From assembly GCA_046565505.1 (NCBI GenBank), contig JBKHYJ010000104.1, positions 23,685-87,684 on the forward strand: a stretch of 64,000 nt of DNA, in the 5' to 3' direction. Of this stretch, positions 36,604 through 46,932 are shown in pieces. The DNA is from JBKHYJ01 sp046565505 (GTDB lineage Bacteria > Acidobacteriota > Blastocatellia > UBA7656). Position 1 is the stretch's first letter; every line of letters starts with the position of its first letter. The translations under genes and the position numbers were made by a program. The notes beneath the pieces are model-generated. The model did no database searches. It saw only the letters and a program-made list of their open reading frames with translations, and was not told the origin of the DNA.

Positions 36604-38130
36604 ATGACGAGGACGAAGTTTTTGCTGTCCTGTATCGCGATCATAGGCATGATCTGTCCCGCGCCGCATCAGTCAGTCGCCGGCCCGCGCCCCGCGGCGC
36701 CGGCCGCCCAGGAGCAGTCGCCGCAGGAAATCCGCCCGGAATTGGTCCAGGTCTTCTCGGGATTGAACAGCCCCGTCTACGTCACGAACTCTCACGACGG
36801 GACTAACCGCCTGTTCATAATCGAGAAGCCCGGCCGCATAAGGGTGGCGCAGCCGGGCGCGGCGAGCACGTCCGTCTTTCTCGACATATCGGCGAGCGTG
36901 CTGTCGGGCGGCAGCGAGCAGGGCCTGCTCGGCTTGGCCTTCCACCCGCAGTTCGCAACCAACCGCCGATTCTTCGTTGACTACACGCGGCGCAACGATG
37001 GGGCGACCGTGATCGCCGAGTACCGCGCGTCTCAGCTCAACCCGGACGTGGCGGAGCCCGGCGAGACGGTGCTCCTGGTGATCCCGCAGCCATTCGCCAA
37101 CCACAATGGCGGGATGGTCGAATTCGGGCGCGACGGCTTCCTGTACATAGGCATGGGCGATGGCGGCTCCGCGAACGACCCTGGCAACCGCGCGCAGAAT
37201 ACCGGCGAGCTGCTGGGCAAGATCCTCCGCATAGACGTGGATCACAGGGAAGGGTCGCAGCCTTACTCGTCGCCGGCGGACAATCCGTTCGCAGGCCCCG
37301 CGGCGGGGCGGGACGAGATATACGCCTATGGGCTCCGCAACCCCTGGCGCTTCTCGTTCGACCGCGCGACGGGCGAGCTTTACGCGGCGGACGTGGGGCA
37401 GGGCGCGCGCGAGGAGATAGACATAATCAGGCGCGGCGGCAACTACGGGTGGCGCGTGATGGAAGGGAATTCCTGCACGAACAATGACCCGTCGCTCTGC
37501 ACCCCTTCCCGCTTCGTCGCCCCCATCGCGGAATACAATCACACGAACGGGCGGTGCTCGATCACGGGCGGCTACGTTTACCGCGGCGCGCAGTCGAGCC
37601 TCCCCGCGGGCGCTTTTGTTTACGGCGATTTCTGCACGGGCGAAATATTTTTGTTGAGCGGCGGGCAGTCGAGCCTGCTGATGAATACGCAACTGTCAAT
37701 TTCGTCGTTCGGCGAGGACGAGGCGGGGGAGATTTATGTCGTCTCGCTCGAAGGCACTGTTCACCGCATCATCAACACCAACCCGCCGCCCCCGCCGCCG
37801 GCCGCCTCATTCAGGATAGCCAGCGCCATCGTGCGCCGCCGCTCGTCGGGAGAGGCGCTTCAACCTCTTACGACGAAGAGCAACGGTAAGAAGTACGAGG
37901 TCGTCGTATTCGAGGAAGGGGCCGCCCCGACGCCTCTGTCCGACGGGGCCGTGGTCCTGGTCAATGGCGAAGAGATGAAGACGGCTTACACCACGACCGA
38001 GGCGGGTACGCCGGTCTTCGTCGCGCGCCTGCGCAAGGAAACGATCAGGCGGCCCGCCGTGCTCACCATAGAGGTCGTCAGGCAGGACGGCTCGCGGTCG
38101 AATCAACTGACCCTCACGGTCGTGGATTGA
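36604..38130 (+). CDS. PQQ-dependent sugar dehydrogenase (GSDH family), secreted
   Basis: A 508-residue exported protein with signal peptide TKFLLSCIAIIGMICPAPHQSVA. The six-bladed propeller of soluble glucose/sorbosone dehydrogenases is clear: SPVYVTNSHDGTNRLFIIEKPG, EQGLLGLAFHPQF, FANHNGGMVEFGRDGFLYIGMGDGG (catalytic His region), YAYGLRNPWRFSFD and EIDIIRRGGNYGWRVMEG. It is expected to oxidise aldoses in the periplasm with PQQ, though many family members have unknown substrates. A 130-residue C-terminal extension, probably beta-rich, starts after a PPPPPPAA linker. A GAGGTGA site precedes the ATG. The next gene is a second family member. Confidence 0.9.
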   Translation: MTRTKFLLSCIAIIGMICPAPHQSVAGPRPAAPAAQEQSPQEIRPELVQVFSGLNSPVYVTNSHDGTNRLFIIEKPGRIRVAQPGAASTSVFLDISASVLSGGSEQGLLGLAFHPQFATNRRFFVDYTRRNDGATVIAEYRASQLNPDVAEPGETVLLVIPQPFANHNGGMVEFGRDGFLYIGMGDGGSANDPGNRAQNTGELLGKILRIDVDHREGSQPYSSPADNPFAGPAAGRDEIYAYGLRNPWRFSFDRATGELYAADVGQGAREEIDIIRRGGNYGWRVMEGNSCTNNDPSLCTPSRFVAPIAEYNHTNGRCSITGGYVYRGAQSSLPAGAFVYGDFCTGEIFLLSGGQSSLLMNTQLSISSFGEDEAGEIYVVSLEGTVHRIINTNPPPPPPAASFRIASAIVRRRSSGEALQPLTTKSNGKKYEVVVFEEGAAPTPLSDGAVVLVNGEEMKTAYTTTEAGTPVFVARLRKETIRRPAVLTIEVVRQDGSRSNQLTLTVVD

Positions 38131-38298
38131 GCCGCGCGTCGGCCCGCAGATTTCACGTTGCGGGCGGTTGATCGGGGAAGTATGCTTTCCCCTCGGTTGT
38201 AGGTCTTAGTCCGCGGGGTAGGGTATAATGGCACCCCGCCGGACTAATCTCAAGCCGCATTCCGCAGCCAGAATCCCGCAGTAATTAAGGGGGACGTA

Positions 38299-40122
38299 TT
38301 GCTTCGCTCAAAGTATTCATTCGCGATTGGCGCGGTCTTAATATCGGCGTTGCTGGCGTCGTCGGCCGGCTTCCCCGCGCGCGCGCAGGTGCGGCAGCCG
38401 ACCGCCGCGCCGGGCTTCGATTGGAATCTGTTCGCGGACCCGACGGGCGTGCCGGAGTTCGCGACGAGCGCGTACGCGGGGCCGACCGCGATGGCGTTTG
38501 ATTCGCGCGGGCGGCTATTCGTCGGGACGCTTTCGGGGAAGATTCTCATACTGCTCGACAACAACGACGACGGGCGCATGGACCAGGTGAAGACTTTCGC
38601 CGCCGGCGTGCCGCAACCGCTGGGGCTGGAGTTCCGTCCCAATGGCGACCTCTACGCAACGAGCAACGTCATCAACGGCCCCGGCCGCATAGTCAGACTG
38701 CGCGACCTCGACGGCGATGACCGCGCGGACGAGCAAACGATCATAGTTGATAACTTGCCGAGCCAGGGGGACCACCAGACGGACCGGCTCAAATTCGGCC
38801 CGGATGGCCTGCTCTACTTCGGCCAGGGGTCCTCGACCGACAATGGCACAGCCATAGGCGGCCGGCCCGCCGAGGGGCCATTGAACGCCACCATACTCAG
38901 GATCGACGTTGATAACCCCGCGATCAACGTCATCGCTACGGGGCTTAGAAACCCGTTCGGAATGGCGTTTCACCCTGACAACGGCGCGCTGTTCGCCACG
39001 GATGGCGGCTCGGGCGAAGTGTGCCAATCCGGTAATTGCGGCGAAGACCTGGCGCCGCCCGAAGAGGTCAACTGGGTGGTGCCGGGCGGCAACTATGGGT
39101 TCCCGCAGTGCGAAGGGTCGCCGACGGCCGACAGGCCCGGCTGCGCCGGGGTGCGCCCGCCGCTGATTCAGTACCCGCGGCACCTGACGCCCACTTCGCT
39201 CGCCTTCTACACGGGGCCGCAGGCCGGCGAGTTCAAGAATCAACTGCTTCTCACTCTATACAAGAACTTGCCGAACGCCGAGAACTACGGGGGCGACCTG
39301 CGCCGCCTCGTGGTCGAGGGGAACGCCGCCACGGGCTTCAGGCTCAGGGACGCGGGGTTCATAATGATCTTCGAGCCCATAGACCCGTTCGATGGACCCG
39401 TCGAGACGGCAATCGATCCGATCAGCGGCGATATTTACGTCGCCCGCATAGACCCCGTGACCCATGCCGACCTCGCCGAGCACCACCACTTCATATACCG
39501 CATACACCGCGAGGGCAGCGACGCCTTGCCTTTCATCGGGCCGGTGCGGCCCTCGGCCGTCAAAGCAGGCTCCGCGACTTTGACGGTCTCCGTGACGGGC
39601 CGCCACCTGAAACCGGGCGCGGTCGTCTTCAACGTCAGCGATAACGCCCCGCTCGCCACGCGACAGGGCGCCAGCATATTCGAGCTTGTGGCCGACCTGC
39701 CCGCGAGCGCCATCGCGAGCGAGCGCACTATCACGCTCGAAGCGCGGAACCCTGATGGCGCGGCGTCAAATCGGCAACCCTTCTTCGTGACGAGAACGGA
39801 CGTGGGCCCGCCGCCGGGCGATAAGTCCCCGCACCTCGCGTCGCTGTTCGTCTATAAGAAGAAAAGGAGCAAAGTCGTAGACCCCTTGACCGCCGGGGCG
39901 ACCCCGAAGAAGCTGAGGCTCGTGGTGACGGGGTCCGACTTCGACGCGGGCGCGAAATTATTCGTCAACGACGCGGCGCTTGAGCTAGAACGCTCAAGCG
40001 TGACGGAGCTGATCGCGTTCGTCACAAGAGAGATGGTCGCCGCGCCGGGGGAGCTGACGGTCCAGGTGCGCAACTCTACGGGCAAGGTTTCAAACACGCT
40101 GAAACTCCTGGTCGCGCCATAG
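38299..40122 (+). CDS. PQQ-type sugar dehydrogenase-like propeller protein with IPT-like tail
   Basis: A 607-residue exported protein using a TTG start after AAGGGGG. The signal peptide ends near FPARAQ. Propeller sequence includes FVGTLSGKILILLDNNDDG, FRPNGDLYATSNVINGPG, GDHQTDRLKFGPDGLLYFGQG and ATGLRNPFGMAFHPDNGALF. The C-terminal third holds two repeated immunoglobulin-like segments (VKAGSATLTVSVTGRHLKPGA and PKKLRLVVTGSDFDAGAKL), similar to IPT/TIG domains. Likely a periplasmic or surface oxidoreductase acting on sugars; it lies 168 bases after a related enzyme, perhaps from duplication. Confidence 0.87.
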   Translation: MLRSKYSFAIGAVLISALLASSAGFPARAQVRQPTAAPGFDWNLFADPTGVPEFATSAYAGPTAMAFDSRGRLFVGTLSGKILILLDNNDDGRMDQVKTFAAGVPQPLGLEFRPNGDLYATSNVINGPGRIVRLRDLDGDDRADEQTIIVDNLPSQGDHQTDRLKFGPDGLLYFGQGSSTDNGTAIGGRPAEGPLNATILRIDVDNPAINVIATGLRNPFGMAFHPDNGALFATDGGSGEVCQSGNCGEDLAPPEEVNWVVPGGNYGFPQCEGSPTADRPGCAGVRPPLIQYPRHLTPTSLAFYTGPQAGEFKNQLLLTLYKNLPNAENYGGDLRRLVVEGNAATGFRLRDAGFIMIFEPIDPFDGPVETAIDPISGDIYVARIDPVTHADLAEHHHFIYRIHREGSDALPFIGPVRPSAVKAGSATLTVSVTGRHLKPGAVVFNVSDNAPLATRQGASIFELVADLPASAIASERTITLEARNPDGAASNRQPFFVTRTDVGPPPGDKSPHLASLFVYKKKRSKVVDPLTAGATPKKLRLVVTGSDFDAGAKLFVNDAALELERSSVTELIAFVTREMVAAPGELTVQVRNSTGKVSNTLKLLVAP

Positions 40123-40144
40123 AGTGAAGTTTAATAGAGATGAA

Positions 40145-40188
40145 CGCGCGAGGCCCGGGGAGGGAAAGTTCTCCCCGGGCCTCGCGCG
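40145..40188. terminator. 18-bp perfect hairpin between convergent genes
   Basis: Arms 40145-40162 and 40171-40188 are exact reverse complements around an 8-base loop. It sits 22 bases after the stop of the sugar-dehydrogenase-like gene and 14 bases before the stop of the convergent GNAT gene. The layout matches the 12366-12413 hairpin. Confidence 0.6.
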
Positions 40189-40202
40189 TGTTCGCTGCTA
40201 AT

Positions 40203-41183
40203 CTATTTCCTCTCGCGGTAGAAGACGGGGAAGGTGTGAATCGTGCGAAAGCCGCAGGATTCGTAGAGGTGAAGCGCGCCAACGTTCGCGCTTGTCACGG
40301 CGAGCGATGCGTGGGTGAACCCGCGCCTCCGAAACTCAGACAGCGCGCCATAAATCATCCGCCGCCCGAGGCCGAGCCCCTGGTAGTCGGGGTCAACGGA
40401 AATCTGCCCTATGTGCCCCGTGCTCCCGGTTATGCGAGAGCCGATGAGCGCGCCCACCAGCTTGCCGGTCGCGGAATTAATCGCCACGCGCGAAACCTGG
40501 GGTAAAAAATCGCCGCACCAGACATGGTCGGTCAGTATCATCAAGAGTTCGGCGCAGCCCTCTTCGGTCGCGTACTGGCTGTTTATGCGGCTGTCGGGCT
40601 TTCCCACGTACGAGCGATGAATGACCTGCGCCGCCTGCGTGAAATCTTCCTCCCGCCACGGCCTTACCGAAAAATCCTGCTGCGCGCGGCCCTCGCGCTG
40701 AGGCGCGCCGCGGTCGGCGTCCGCGAGTTCCGTCATCATATAGAAGCGTTCGTAATGCCGGAAGCCATGCGCCTTGAATAGCTCGTTTGCCCCTTCGTTA
40801 CCCACGCCCACGCACTGGCTTTCGACGCGGCGCATGCGCGGAAGGTGGCTCAGCTTTTCGAGAATCGCCTGGGCCATCAGGCGGTCGGCCCCCGCGCCGC
40901 GGGCCCCTCTGGAAACGTATATGTCCCCGATAGAGCAGCGGCTCGCCTCTATGACGTAGTAGGAGAAACCTATCGTGGCGCCGCCACTGATGGCAACGAA
41001 CCCGGAAAGCTCGCGCTGACGCGCGACCTGGCGTATCAACCGGCTCGGCCCCGTATAGTCCCACCGCAGCAGCCGCAGCCACTCGTCGCATTGCTCGTCG
41101 AAGAGCGCCTCCAGGCCCGCGAGGTCAGCCTGCGCCAGCGGGATGATGCGCATCTCTGTGTTTGTCAGTGCAGCAGTCGCCAT
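40203..41183 (-). CDS. Tandem GNAT acetyltransferase
   Basis: About 326 residues with two GNAT folds. The first half has GFSYYVIEASRCSIGDIYVS and the altered CoA loop RGARGAGADRLMAQAILEKL. The second half has a complete acetyl-CoA-binding loop (ISVDPDYQGLGLGRRMIYGAL) and the C-terminal hallmark TSANVGALHLYESCGFRT. It transfers an acetyl group to an unknown amine, possibly only by the second domain. The start at 41183 is chosen because a ribosome-site-like AGGG lies about 8 bases upstream and the longer in-frame extension to 41306 looks non-coding. Confidence 0.85.
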   Translation of the reverse strand: MATAALTNTEMRIIPLAQADLAGLEALFDEQCDEWLRLLRWDYTGPSRLIRQVARQRELSGFVAISGGATIGFSYYVIEASRCSIGDIYVSRGARGAGADRLMAQAILEKLSHLPRMRRVESQCVGVGNEGANELFKAHGFRHYERFYMMTELADADRGAPQREGRAQQDFSVRPWREEDFTQAAQVIHRSYVGKPDSRINSQYATEEGCAELLMILTDHVWCGDFLPQVSRVAINSATGKLVGALIGSRITGSTGHIGQISVDPDYQGLGLGRRMIYGALSEFRRRGFTHASLAVTSANVGALHLYESCGFRTIHTFPVFYRERK

Positions 41184-41382
41184 CCGTACCCTGAAGTTTA
41201 GAGTGAGGAGAAAGGGCGTGAGGTTGTCCCGCCGCGCTCCAAGGGCCCGCAAGTCCCCGCGGCCCCTTGGAGCGCGATAAGCTCGAGCGGGCTGACGGGA
41301 GGGCACTGCCCGCCGTGGCCGGCCGCCGAGCTTCTATTCCGCGCGGACAGTTCTGCGCGTGCGGCCGGCGAGAGGTGGATGA

Positions 41383-43104
41383 CTATAGCGTCTTTTTGAT
41401 AATCATGAGCGTCATGTCATCGACCGGCGCGGTCGTGCCGACGAATCGGGAGAGCGCTTCATCTATGCGGTCGCGTATGCCGGACGCGGAGCGATTGATG
41501 TTATTCACCACCACTTCGATGAGCCGCGGCTCGTCGAACTCTTCGTCCCGTTCGTTGATCGACTCTGTTATGCCGTCGCTGTAGATGACGAGCACGTCAC
41601 CCGGCTCGAACCTGACGGAGTCCTCCTGGTAGCTGACGTTCTGCATCATGCCGACCGGCAGGCCGCCTTTGTCCAGGCGGAGCACCTCGCCGGACCGGCG
41701 AGCCAGTATGGGCGTGTTGTGGCCGCCATTCGAGTACGTGAGTATAGAAGTCTCGGGGTCGAGCTCGCCGTAAAACAGCGTGAGGAATTTATTCGAGGGG
41801 GAGTTCTCGTAAATGTATTGATTGATCTCGCCCATCACTTCGCTGATCGTCGCGCGCGTCTGCGCTTGCGCGCGCACGGCGGCGTGCAGCGACGACATCA
41901 GCAGCGCGGCCCCGGTCCCTTTCCCGGACACGTCGCCCACGGCTATGACGAAGCGGTTATCGCGCTTGCGCTTGATGAAGTCGTAGTAGTCGCCGCCGAT
42001 CTCGCGGCAGGGGAAAGAGACGCCCGTCATCTCCCAGCCGGGGATGTTCGGCGGGGCGACGGGCTGTAACCGCATCTGGATTTCAGACGCGACTTTCAAC
42101 TCCTCCTCCATCCTACGCTTTTCGAGCCGCTCGTCGAGCAGCCGCTCGTGCTCGATTTTTATAGAAGCGACCGAGGCGATCGTCGTCAGCACCTTGAGGT
42201 CTTCTTCCTTGAAGCGGCTGTGGAATGGGTTGTCGACGTAGATCATCCCGAAGGTCTCTTCGCCGGAGGCGAGCGGGACGGCCATCACGGAGCGAATCTG
42301 GCTCAGCACGACGGAGTTCTGTGATTGGAAGCGCGGGTCGTGCATCGCGTCGCTCGTGAGCACGGATGCCCCCTCGTTAATGACCTTGTTCGTGATGGAG
42401 CGGCTGATCTGGACCTGCGAGGCCGTCGGCAGCGCCCCTTCATGCGCGCCGCGCGCTATCTTGCAAGTGAGGTCGTCGCCCTCCTTCAGGAAGAGGAACC
42501 CGCGCTCGGCCGGTATGGCCTGGAACACGAGGTCGATCGTCATCCTGAGGGTGTCTTCGAGCGTCGTGCGCGGCAGCAGGGCTATGCCCACCTGCGAGAC
42601 TATGCTGAGGAGGTCGCGGCCCGGGGCCTCCGCCTTGACGGCGGCGGGCGCGCCCGACCTGGCGCGCATGTCTTTGGCGATCGCGCCCGACTGTATCGAA
42701 GAGATCAAGTCATTCGTGGACCTCGTGGCGATGGGCGAAGTGATGGTGTCGGCCGGGAGCGAGGCGACGGCCGGGCCCGAGAGGTAAACGGTCGCGCCCG
42801 ACAGCATGTCCTGGTCGCCGAACTGGTATTCGATTTCGGTCTCGCCTATGCGGATGAGGTCGCCGACTTCCAGGCGCACGGCCCCCGTGACGCGCTGCCC
42901 ATTCAGGAAGGTCCCATTCGCGCTGCCGTTGTCGACGAGCAGCACGTGGTCGCCCTCGCGGCGCAGCTCGGCGTGGAGCCGCGAGGCGAACGGGTCGCTG
43001 ATGCAGATGTCGTTGCGCGACGAGCGGCCGATCGTCAGCTTCATCTTATCTAGCTTGATCGTCGATGGCTCGTAATCTTTCGGTCGAACTAGGAAAGTAG
43101 ACAT
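41383..43104 (-). CDS. FHA-GAF-PP2C (SpoIIE-type) phosphatase
   Basis: A 573-residue cytoplasmic signalling protein. An FHA domain spans about residues 20-95 (IGRSSRNDICISDPFASRLHAEL, DNGSANGTFLNGQRV) and binds phospho-Thr peptides. A GAF domain occupies about 170-325. The C-terminal 230 residues form a SpoIIE/RsbU-type phosphatase: metal-binding GGDYYDFI, GDVSGKGTGAALLMS and VIYSDGITESIN. It likely dephosphorylates a serine/threonine phosphoprotein in response to a ligand of the GAF domain. It is the last gene of a four-gene strand run with an RDD protein, a Ser/Thr kinase and an FHA protein. Confidence 0.94.
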   Translation of the reverse strand: MSTFLVRPKDYEPSTIKLDKMKLTIGRSSRNDICISDPFASRLHAELRREGDHVLLVDNGSANGTFLNGQRVTGAVRLEVGDLIRIGETEIEYQFGDQDMLSGATVYLSGPAVASLPADTITSPIATRSTNDLISSIQSGAIAKDMRARSGAPAAVKAEAPGRDLLSIVSQVGIALLPRTTLEDTLRMTIDLVFQAIPAERGFLFLKEGDDLTCKIARGAHEGALPTASQVQISRSITNKVINEGASVLTSDAMHDPRFQSQNSVVLSQIRSVMAVPLASGEETFGMIYVDNPFHSRFKEEDLKVLTTIASVASIKIEHERLLDERLEKRRMEEELKVASEIQMRLQPVAPPNIPGWEMTGVSFPCREIGGDYYDFIKRKRDNRFVIAVGDVSGKGTGAALLMSSLHAAVRAQAQTRATISEVMGEINQYIYENSPSNKFLTLFYGELDPETSILTYSNGGHNTPILARRSGEVLRLDKGGLPVGMMQNVSYQEDSVRFEPGDVLVIYSDGITESINERDEEFDEPRLIEVVVNNINRSASGIRDRIDEALSRFVGTTAPVDDMTLMIIKKTL

Positions 43105-43114
43105 AATAGACTTT

Positions 43115-43180
43115 GGATTTCAGGTTCCGGGTCGAGGGTTTCCGGCCGCGGGAGCCGAAAGGTTCTTTGACCCGAAATCC
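43115..43180. repeat. Intergenic imperfect inverted repeat (GATTTYGGATY family)
   Basis: Left arm GGATTTC...GGGTC (43115-43133) pairs imperfectly with GACCCGAAATCC (43169-43180). It lies between the phosphatase start and the RDD gene, and shares its motif with repeats near 33.3 and 51.5 kb. Confidence 0.4.
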
Positions 43181-43189
43181 GAAACAGGC

Positions 43190-43960
43190 TCACCTCGACA
43201 TCACGACCACGGTGCCGGCAAGCTTATCGTGCCAGCCCTGCTGGCGCGGGTCCCACAGCATCCACAGGAACCCCAGGAAGAATGCCACGGACGAGAGCGG
43301 GTAGCCGACGAGGTGGCGCACCGCCGCGTCCTTGATCGTAAACGGCCTCCCGTCGAGCCGCACCACGTATATTCCCAGTATGCGCATGCCCGCGCTCTGC
43401 CCATTAGAGCCCGCGAGCACGACGAAATTAAACACGAATAGCAGCAGCGTCAGCGCGGCGACGATCACCAGGTCGCGGTTAGAGCCGACGACCGACTGGC
43501 GGCTGACCGCCGTCAATATGAACGTGAAAAACATGATTGCGATGAGCGTTATTAAAAAATCGAACATCCACGCGCCATAACGCAGCCCGAACCCGGCGGC
43601 CTCGGAGTGATGATCGACCGGGGCTTGTGCGGCCGCCACGGGGCGGCGCCCCGCCGCCGGCCTGACAACCCCCGCCCCGTTGCCGGCCCGCGCCCCCATT
43701 ACAGTAGTGCGCAGGCCCGCCCTCACGTCGGCCACCGGCCGCGGCGCCTGCTCTGTCGCGGAGGCGTAGTCGCCATGCGATGGCGCGCCGCCCCCCCGGG
43801 CCTCGCCGTCGTTGCTGTTTGCGTCGGCCGGATTTGCGGGAGCCTCGTCGACGGCGACTTGCGACCGCCGCTGCCTGACCGGCGGAGCCTTGCCACACTG
43901 TGAGCAGAACTTCGACCGCTCGCTTAATTGCTTCCCGCAGTATGGACAGAATCTCGTCAT
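43190..43960 (-). CDS. RDD-family membrane protein with zinc-ribbon N-terminus
   Basis: A 256-residue protein. The N-terminal CPYCGKQLSERSKFCSQCG is a two-CxxC zinc ribbon, followed by a long low-complexity linker of about 100 residues. The RDD domain then gives three helices: FGLRYGAWMFDFLITLIAIM, VIVAALTLLLFVFNFVVLAG and LVGYPLSSVAFFLGFLWMLWD, with the Arg and Asp residues that name the family. Function is unknown; some RDD proteins are transporters. Its place between a kinase and a phosphatase suggests that it may be a target or sensor of that pair. Confidence 0.85.
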   Translation of the reverse strand: MTRFCPYCGKQLSERSKFCSQCGKAPPVRQRRSQVAVDEAPANPADANSNDGEARGGGAPSHGDYASATEQAPRPVADVRAGLRTTVMGARAGNGAGVVRPAAGRRPVAAAQAPVDHHSEAAGFGLRYGAWMFDFLITLIAIMFFTFILTAVSRQSVVGSNRDLVIVAALTLLLFVFNFVVLAGSNGQSAGMRILGIYVVRLDGRPFTIKDAAVRHLVGYPLSSVAFFLGFLWMLWDPRQQGWHDKLAGTVVVMSR

Positions 43961-44064
43961 GGCAACAGTAGTCGGTGATAGGCGGCAGGCGGTCGGTGGC
44001 CGGTTAAAGATTTTTCTTTCCCACGACCACAGGCCGCCTGCCGCCGACCACTGATTAACTTACC

Positions 44065-45723
<1,659 letters not shown>

Positions 45724-45836
45724 AAAACTAAGCTGTCGGCGCCCGGCCGCCGGCTTTCAGCTTTTGCCTTCGGCCTTCATTACTGGCCCCGGCGCCAAAA
45801 CGAACCCCGCGACGGCGGGCAGCCCGCGGCCGCGCG

Positions 45837-46670
45837 CTATCTGAGAACCTGAAATTTCAAGAACGTCTTGCCGACGATTATCTCGTCCCCATTTTGGAGA
45901 GCGTGCCGTTTCCCGGGAAGAAGCCTCCGGCCGCGATTGACGAACGTCCCGTTGGTGGACCCTAAATCCTCTATGAAGTACTGCCCATTGTGATTGATGA
46001 TACGCGCATGGCGGCGGGAAATCTTCGCCTCCGGGTCGTCCTCGTCGAGGTCCACGTCCGGGAAGATGCCGCTGTCTGCGTCCCAGCGCCCTATGTTGGT
46101 TTCGATCCCGGTTATGGGAAACTCTTTGCCTATGCGGCCGCCGCGCTCGATAAACAGCTTCGCCGTGACGCGCGGGTTATCCATAGCCAGAGCGCCGGGG
46201 TGCTCCGGCTCTATCGAATCCGTGCGCCCGCGCGAAGAGAGTGCATAGGTCTGAGGCGAGGCCGGCGGGCGCGGCGCGCCCGGCCCGTAAGGCTCCCCCG
46301 TCCGCTCAGATAGCCTGTTATTAAGCGCGGGGTGCTCGTCCGTGACGTTGCGCCGCCGGTTAGAATTATCCGCCAACGCCTCGGGCCTCCCATCGCCCCG
46401 CGGGTCCGGCTTGCGCTGGTCGCGCGCGGGCATGGCAGGCTTGGGTATGCTTGTCGATGTGGTGAACGAAGGCGGAGCAATCGGAGGCCCTTCGGACGTG
46501 TTCGATGGCCCGGCGTCGTTGGCGACCGCGCTCGGCGGCCCCTGGTATGCGGGCGGCTGGGGGCGCTGTTCTATGCGCGCGGGTGGAACGAGGTCAAGCT
46601 TCATGCCGCACTCGTCGCAGTACTCGCTGCCATCTATATTATTAGTCCCACAGTTGTTGCACCTGATCAT
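45837..46670 (-). CDS. Zinc-ribbon FHA-domain protein
   Basis: About 277 residues. The N-terminal zinc ribbon is CNNCGTNNIDGSEYCDECG. A disordered middle of about 150 residues rich in Pro, Arg and Ser separates it from a C-terminal FHA domain (IGRWDADSGIFPDVDLDED, ISRRHARIINHNGQYFIED, LGSTNGTFVNRG). That domain is close to the FHA domain of the neighbouring kinase, suggesting a duplicated module. The start at 46670 fits the zinc ribbon; the TTG at 46703 would add eleven unlikely residues. First gene of the signalling operon. Confidence 0.9.
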   Translation of the reverse strand: MIRCNNCGTNNIDGSEYCDECGMKLDLVPPARIEQRPQPPAYQGPPSAVANDAGPSNTSEGPPIAPPSFTTSTSIPKPAMPARDQRKPDPRGDGRPEALADNSNRRRNVTDEHPALNNRLSERTGEPYGPGAPRPPASPQTYALSSRGRTDSIEPEHPGALAMDNPRVTAKLFIERGGRIGKEFPITGIETNIGRWDADSGIFPDVDLDEDDPEAKISRRHARIINHNGQYFIEDLGSTNGTFVNRGRRLLPGKRHALQNGDEIIVGKTFLKFQVLR

Positions 46671-46727
46671 AAGGTTGGGTCTCCAACTGCTATTCTCACC
46701 CAAAGGGCGTCGTCTAGCGGCAACCGG

Positions 46728-46757
46728 ATTATACTCTACAGGTCAAAGTCGTAGCAA
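46728..46757 (-). promoter_or_regulatory. Promoter of the FHA/kinase signalling operon
   Basis: Read on the minus strand, TTGCTA (46757-46752) and TATAAT (46733-46728, perfect -10) are separated by 18 bases. The expected start of transcription, near 46721, leaves a leader of about 50 bases before the ATG at 46670. No similar element precedes the downstream genes, so this may serve all four. Confidence 0.55.
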
Positions 46758-46932
46758 TAAACGTAATTCAGGGTCCTGAGTCTTGAATGCCGAGATAACC
46801 CCTCCGATCTTAGGCCGCAAATTTAATACGAATTTCTACAAAAGCCAACCCCCTGCGGCCGAAGATAATAAAATGTGGCCGCGCCGCGCGGGGCCCGCGT
46901 CCGCCCGGAAGGCGAGCCAGCGGGCCGCGCGG

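Noticed and set aside
46704..46775. Sequence resembling the 5' half of tRNA-Glu/Gln (GGGCGTCGTCTAGCGG)
   Set aside because: No anticodon stem or T-arm follows, and the segment contains a good minus-strand promoter instead.
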